From Inquilinus sp. KBS0705 (GTDB lineage: Bacteria; Bacteroidota; Bacteroidia; Sphingobacteriales; Sphingobacteriaceae), in NCBI GenBank assembly GCA_005938025.2, contig VCCI02000001.1, positions 1,116,001 through 1,180,000 of the forward strand: DNA of 64,000 nt. The letters are read 5' to 3'. The translations under genes were made by a program, and so were the position numbers. The notes beneath the pieces are model-generated. The model was not told the DNA's origin, searched no databases, and was given only the letters and a program-made list of their open reading frames with translations. Below, piece by piece: positions 60,242 to 64,000 of the stretch. Position 1 is the stretch's first letter. Every line of letters starts with the position of its first letter.

Positions 60242-61999
60242 CTAACTACCGATAATAAGCTTCACTTGTTTAGGTCCGCTTACTGTGGTTTTGATAGTGC
60301 CGTTGGCTTGTTTAATATGCTTTATTTTAACTATACCATATGGCGTTGGGTATGTACCCTCGGCAAAAGTAAGATCGCCAAGATGGGGCTTTATTTTAAT
60401 TACACGGCACCCTGCGCTAACTACTTTTATCCCTAAAACGTGCTCGGTTAGCCAGGGTGTTGGCCCCGATGCCCAGCCATGGCTAAGGCTATGCCGGTAG
60501 CCTTTGTAGCAATAAGCACCATAATCGCCATGAATGTCTTTTTTACCCGCCGGTACCAATTCGTCAATACGCGATGCATTGGGCAGCCAGTTTAAATCAA
60601 AATCTTCCCAAAATGTTGTTGCACCCAAATAAAGCATTGGCCCCCAGTATTGCCTTATGGCATCTATCCCACCCTGGTAATTGTTTGCTTTTGCTTTTGC
60701 CTGTAACATGTAATAGCCAAAAAAGGTGGAGAAACGGTGAACGCCGTCAACAGACAACAGTTTATCAGCATCCTTAGCAGGCATCAAGCCGGATAGGGCC
60801 AACAGAGCCGCCGCTTGTTTGGAATTATTAGCATCGGGCACATTACGCTTTAGTTTTTTAATAGCGGCATTGCATTTAGCCACCATGGCTTCATCCTGCA
60901 AGGTGTGGCTTAATTCGGCGCCTGCCTGTAGGGTCATTATCAGCATGGCCTGTAAACCTGCGTGTATAGCTTTAGGGTCCTCGCTTGATGGCCAGTCTAA
61001 AAAGCGCGTGCCATCGTTTAGTTGTTCGCTGTTGTTGTTATCTATTTTTTGTAAATAGTGATTAAGTAAGCCATTTAAATAAGTTTTTTGCTGTTTAAGA
61101 TAGGCCAGATTCCCGTTGTGCATGTACCAGTCGCGCTGTATCAGTATCCACCACATCGAATAGGAAACCATACCGTTCATATACTCGGGCAGTGGGGTAA
61201 TGTTTTTTGCCAGGTCGAGGCTTTTGGTTACCACATCGTTATTGCCAAACACCGCCGCTATCGTTGATGTTTCTGGGTGCATATCGCCTACCCAAACTAA
61301 TCTGTCGCGTTTAATGCCGTCCCAAAGGTAATCCTGCATATTTAGGTGAACGGTGTAAGCACCGGTCATCCAAATTTTATTTAATAGGGTATCGCTGCAA
61401 TTAAAGCTGCCCAGGTAAGGTATATCGCGGTAAATAAAAATGGCATTGGCTTCCTTTAGCTTTAGTTCGGCATTATCATCCACCAAATCTATCCTTACAA
61501 AACGGAAGCCGGTATTGCCCACTTCCAGTTTACCCAACCAGGGCACAGCCACAATGTAATCGCGCATGGCATGGTCGTTAGTAGCATTTTTTGTGTTATC
61601 GGCAATATCAGACATCGCTTCGGCGGCCGATTCGCCAAATCTTAGCCGTATGCGGATAGGTTTGCCGCCTTTAGATTGATCGGTGATCAGTTGCAGGCCG
61701 CCATGAAGCTCTTTACCGTAATCAAGTAAAATGCCTGCTTTGTTTTTTAATATACACAGGTCTTTACCGCTTAGGTCGGCCTGGCCTTTTCCAACTTTAA
61801 GCAGTGTTTCAGCATTGCGTATGCTGTTACTATCCGATCGCCATAAAATGCGTACCGGTGGCAGGTATTTACGCACCAGTTCCTCTGCGCGCGACTGATT
61901 TGCCCTTGTTTTGCTAAATACAGGCGGCAATTGTGCGTTGGCAGATAATACATAAGCAAATAGGAAACAGGTTATAGCCGAAAATTTCTTCATTAACAC
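60242..61999 (-). CDS. GH78-like alpha-L-rhamnosidase, exported
   Basis: A 585-residue protein with a signal peptide (cleavage near LSANAQ; the ATG at 61993 is equally possible). The six-hairpin barrel of bacterial rhamnosidases is visible: LWDGIKRDRLVWVGDMHPET (catalytic-type residues), MVSYSMWWILIQRDWYMHNG, and SLSHGWASGPTPWLTEHVLG near the end. GH78 enzymes remove terminal L-rhamnose from plant or bacterial polysaccharides. The N-terminal beta domains are shorter than in most family members. It lies 51 bp downstream of a histidine kinase gene on the same strand. Confidence 0.85.
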   Translation of the reverse strand: MLMKKFSAITCFLFAYVLSANAQLPPVFSKTRANQSRAEELVRKYLPPVRILWRSDSNSIRNAETLLKVGKGQADLSGKDLCILKNKAGILLDYGKELHGGLQLITDQSKGGKPIRIRLRFGESAAEAMSDIADNTKNATNDHAMRDYIVAVPWLGKLEVGNTGFRFVRIDLVDDNAELKLKEANAIFIYRDIPYLGSFNCSDTLLNKIWMTGAYTVHLNMQDYLWDGIKRDRLVWVGDMHPETSTIAAVFGNNDVVTKSLDLAKNITPLPEYMNGMVSYSMWWILIQRDWYMHNGNLAYLKQQKTYLNGLLNHYLQKIDNNNSEQLNDGTRFLDWPSSEDPKAIHAGLQAMLIMTLQAGAELSHTLQDEAMVAKCNAAIKKLKRNVPDANNSKQAAALLALSGLMPAKDADKLLSVDGVHRFSTFFGYYMLQAKAKANNYQGGIDAIRQYWGPMLYLGATTFWEDFDLNWLPNASRIDELVPAGKKDIHGDYGAYCYKGYRHSLSHGWASGPTPWLTEHVLGIKVVSAGCRVIKIKPHLGDLTFAEGTYPTPYGIVKIKHIKQANGTIKTTVSGPKQVKLIIGS

Positions 62000-62050
62000 C
62001 TTTGTAAGTTACAATTGTAAGCAGAATATGCTGTAGATGCAACCTGATGT

Positions 62051-63826
62051 TTAAGCGCTTTGTTTGGCATTTAATGGCAATTCTATGATATAGGTTACCC
62101 CCCTGCCCGGCATAGTATCGACGTTTAAACTGCCACCTATATACGCAATACGCGACTGAATGTTTTTTAACCCCAGGCCTTTGCCAGAGTTAAGAATTGT
62201 GTCTTTATCAAAACCTACACCATCATCTATTATCATCAGGTTTAGTTCGTCGCCATGGTTTACCAGTTCAATATGTATGCTGCTGGCTTTAGCATGCTTA
62301 AATATGTTTGATACGATCTCCTGAATGCTGCGATAAAGCATTAATGTAGCCGTTTTATCAATATCAAGTTTATCGGCGCTAACCCATTCGGTATGTATCT
62401 GTAATTTATTGGTGTAGTTAACCCGGTCAATAAATTCTTCAATTACTTCCTTTAAGCTTTTATTAAGGATGTAAGGCGGCATCATGCTGTGGCTCAGATC
62501 GCGCACTTCTTTTATCGATTCATCAAGCATTTTTAGTACGTCATCACCGGTATTGTCGGGTGCGCCCTCATTGGCAAACTCCACCTGCCTGCGCACGGTG
62601 CAAAGTAATTGGCCTATACCATCGTGCAACTCACGGGCAAGGCGCTGGCGCTCGTTCTCCTCGGCATCCATTATACTTTGTGCACGTAGCCGCTGTTCTT
62701 CAAGCATGGCATCCTTAAAACGCGCTTGCTGGTTAAGCCTGTACCTATTGTATAATAAGTAAAATAGTACGATAACCAATAGTATGGTTATGGCGAGTGC
62801 TATTATACCTATGCGGTTACGGCTTAAAATAATTTGCTGCTCTTTGTACTGTGCACTTAATAGTTTGTTTTGCTGCTCTTTTTTATTGGTTTCGTATTTG
62901 GTTTGCAGCTCCTCCATATCCTTTATTCGCCGCTTATCCTGCATTTTTTGGTTCAGATCCAGGTATTTGCTTTGCGCTTTAAAGGCCTGGTTGTAGTTTC
63001 CCAACATGGCATAGGTTTGTGCTAATTGGCTATAGCAATATATTTCAAGTTCGGTGTAATTTATAGCCTGAGCCTTAACAATAGCTTCGCTAAAGTAAGG
63101 GATAGCGGAGGCGGGTTTGTTTTGCTTTAAATATAGTTCGCCTATGTTATTTATAGCAATAGCTTCGCCGGTTTTATCGCCTACGCCGGCACGCAGCTTC
63201 ATGCTTTCGTTCAACGCTTTTAGGGCTGGTTGGTATTGCTTTTGCTCGGCCAGGGCTGATGAAAGGTAATCTAAACTGTACGACATGCCTACCTTGTCGT
63301 TAATGGCTTTATATAGCGTGTAGCTTTTTTTAAAATAAGTTGCTGCACTATCTATTTTACCGCCATCCAAAAACATCAAACCGCGGTTATTTATGGCTGT
63401 CGAAAGCCGCTCTTTGTCATTGGTTAACAATGCATATTTTACCGCCTTTTTACTGATAGCATCAGACTCTTCTATTTTTTTAACGCCCAGGTAAAATACG
63501 GTCATATCTGCATACAGTTCGGCCAGGCCTGTATTATCGTTTATAGTAAGATATTGATGTTCCGATTCTAAATACCATCGTAACGATTCTTCGTACTTAC
63601 CAGACAGGTAATTCCCTACTCCGCGCATAAACGCACTTTCGCCGGCAAGCTTGGTTTGCCGAGAGGCTATTGATTGATCATATGCTTTAGTTGCAAATGA
63701 AATAACTTTTGCGAAATCCTTACTTTTATACGCCCGGGCTGAATCAATTAATTGGCGCGTGGTTTGTGCCATTGAGGAAGTGTAGCATAGTAATAAAACA
63801 GCAACGAAAAGTAAGGGTCTCTTCAT
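62051..63826 (-). CDS. TPR-containing histidine kinase (HisKA_3/NarX type)
   Basis: A 591-residue sensor. A signal peptide (cleavage near SSMAQT) is followed by tetratricopeptide repeats across residues 30-290 (AIAINNIGELYLKQNKPASA), a coiled coil, one membrane helix (residues about 335-357), a HisKA_3 domain with His in RLARELHDGIGQLLCTV, and an ATPase domain with IDDGVGFDKD and GKGLGLKNIQSRI. It would sense a periplasmic signal through the repeats and phosphorylate a LuxR/NarL-type regulator. No such regulator gene lies in the window. It may be co-transcribed with the downstream rhamnosidase. Confidence 0.9.
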   Translation of the reverse strand: MKRPLLFVAVLLLCYTSSMAQTTRQLIDSARAYKSKDFAKVISFATKAYDQSIASRQTKLAGESAFMRGVGNYLSGKYEESLRWYLESEHQYLTINDNTGLAELYADMTVFYLGVKKIEESDAISKKAVKYALLTNDKERLSTAINNRGLMFLDGGKIDSAATYFKKSYTLYKAINDKVGMSYSLDYLSSALAEQKQYQPALKALNESMKLRAGVGDKTGEAIAINNIGELYLKQNKPASAIPYFSEAIVKAQAINYTELEIYCYSQLAQTYAMLGNYNQAFKAQSKYLDLNQKMQDKRRIKDMEELQTKYETNKKEQQNKLLSAQYKEQQIILSRNRIGIIALAITILLVIVLFYLLYNRYRLNQQARFKDAMLEEQRLRAQSIMDAEENERQRLARELHDGIGQLLCTVRRQVEFANEGAPDNTGDDVLKMLDESIKEVRDLSHSMMPPYILNKSLKEVIEEFIDRVNYTNKLQIHTEWVSADKLDIDKTATLMLYRSIQEIVSNIFKHAKASSIHIELVNHGDELNLMIIDDGVGFDKDTILNSGKGLGLKNIQSRIAYIGGSLNVDTMPGRGVTYIIELPLNAKQSA

Positions 63827-63936
63827 ATAATATCCTCAGTTAAGGTTGTTTACAATAGTTAACTAAACATAGTTATTTATACTCACAAATACAGTAATGC
63901 TTATATTATAAATAACTTTATGCGTTAAACAGAACC

Positions 63937-64000
63937 ATGAATATTTACCAACATAAAATAGACATTAGCCCCAAAAAGCGCGGTTTTCATATAATTACCC
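63937..64000 (+). CDS. yjbQ: YjbQ/UPF0047 family protein, N-terminal part
   Basis: The first 21 codons of a gene that runs off the right edge. The visible start MNIYQHKIDISPKKRGFHI matches the N-terminus of YjbQ proteins, for which a thiamine-phosphate-synthase-like activity has been proposed. The ATG is divergent from the TPR-kinase gene, with 110 bp between that must hold both promoters. Only the first about 15% of the usual length is seen. Confidence 0.7.
   Translation, partial: MNIYQHKIDISPKKRGFHIIT

Noticed and set aside
1..64000. tRNA genes, insertion sequences and prophage
   Set aside because: No transposase, integrase or phage structural gene was seen, and no tRNA-like cloverleaf was noticed by eye; a tRNA search program could still find one.

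Overview
The window looks like a chromosomal segment from a Bacteroidota bacterium of the Sphingobacteriaceae, probably Mucilaginibacter or a close relative; the genus is inferred from gene content, not from a database search. The evidence is the GH92, GH78 and GH36-like carbohydrate enzymes, TonB-type outer-membrane barrel proteins, ECF sigma factors with membrane or FecR-like partners, several PAS/TPR sensor proteins, weak ribosome-binding sites, a TAnnTTTG-type promoter element, and short palindromic and degenerate tandem repeats between genes. No tRNA, rRNA, insertion sequence, prophage or CRISPR array was recognised. The window opens inside a PQQ-type sugar dehydrogenase gene and closes just inside a yjbQ gene.

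Layout. 1-12 kb: sugar dehydrogenase plus cytochrome c lipoprotein, a TrpXYZ-like ABC importer, an aminotransferase/omega-amidase pair, a GH92 mannosidase, a phytanoyl-CoA-type dioxygenase and a GH36-like glycosidase. 12-25 kb: signal peptidase I, SGNH hydrolase, cold-shock protein, ROK regulator, ECF sigma factor with a decayed FecR-like anti-sigma gene, OmpA and PRC-barrel proteins, M28 peptidase, ThuA and GMC oxidoreductase, MOSC protein. 25-35 kb: PBP1A, a large metalloprotease/beta-propeller/outer-membrane barrel fusion, MsrB, a LexA-like regulator, BioD and 3-hydroxyacyl-CoA dehydrogenase. 35-41.5 kb: arginine genes (argS, a deiminase-like enzyme, CtlX and arginine decarboxylase).

41.8-49.4 kb is an assimilatory sulfate-reduction operon: sulfite reductase with a C-terminal HEPN-like domain, cobA, a siroheme-dehydrogenase/TauE fusion, cysH, cysD and cysN. 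Together these would activate sulfate, reduce APS to sulfite, reduce sulfite to sulfide, and make the siroheme the reductase needs. In front of the operon is the most interesting find: an unannotated 24-codon ORF with tandem cysteine codons, followed by a terminator hairpin. A segment exactly complementary to the hairpin's loop lies in the last codons before the leader stop. This is the architecture of a classical ribosome-mediated attenuator, here predicted to sense cysteine.

49.4-64 kb: two PAS sensor proteins (one lacking an ATPase domain), a TonB-family receptor, a second ECF sigma unit, an arsenic operon (arsR, DUF6428-like Cys-rich protein, arsN2, arsC, acr3) with two matching operator-like sites, a GH78-like rhamnosidase and a TPR-containing histidine kinase. 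All functional calls rest on motifs and family knowledge; none was tested by search.
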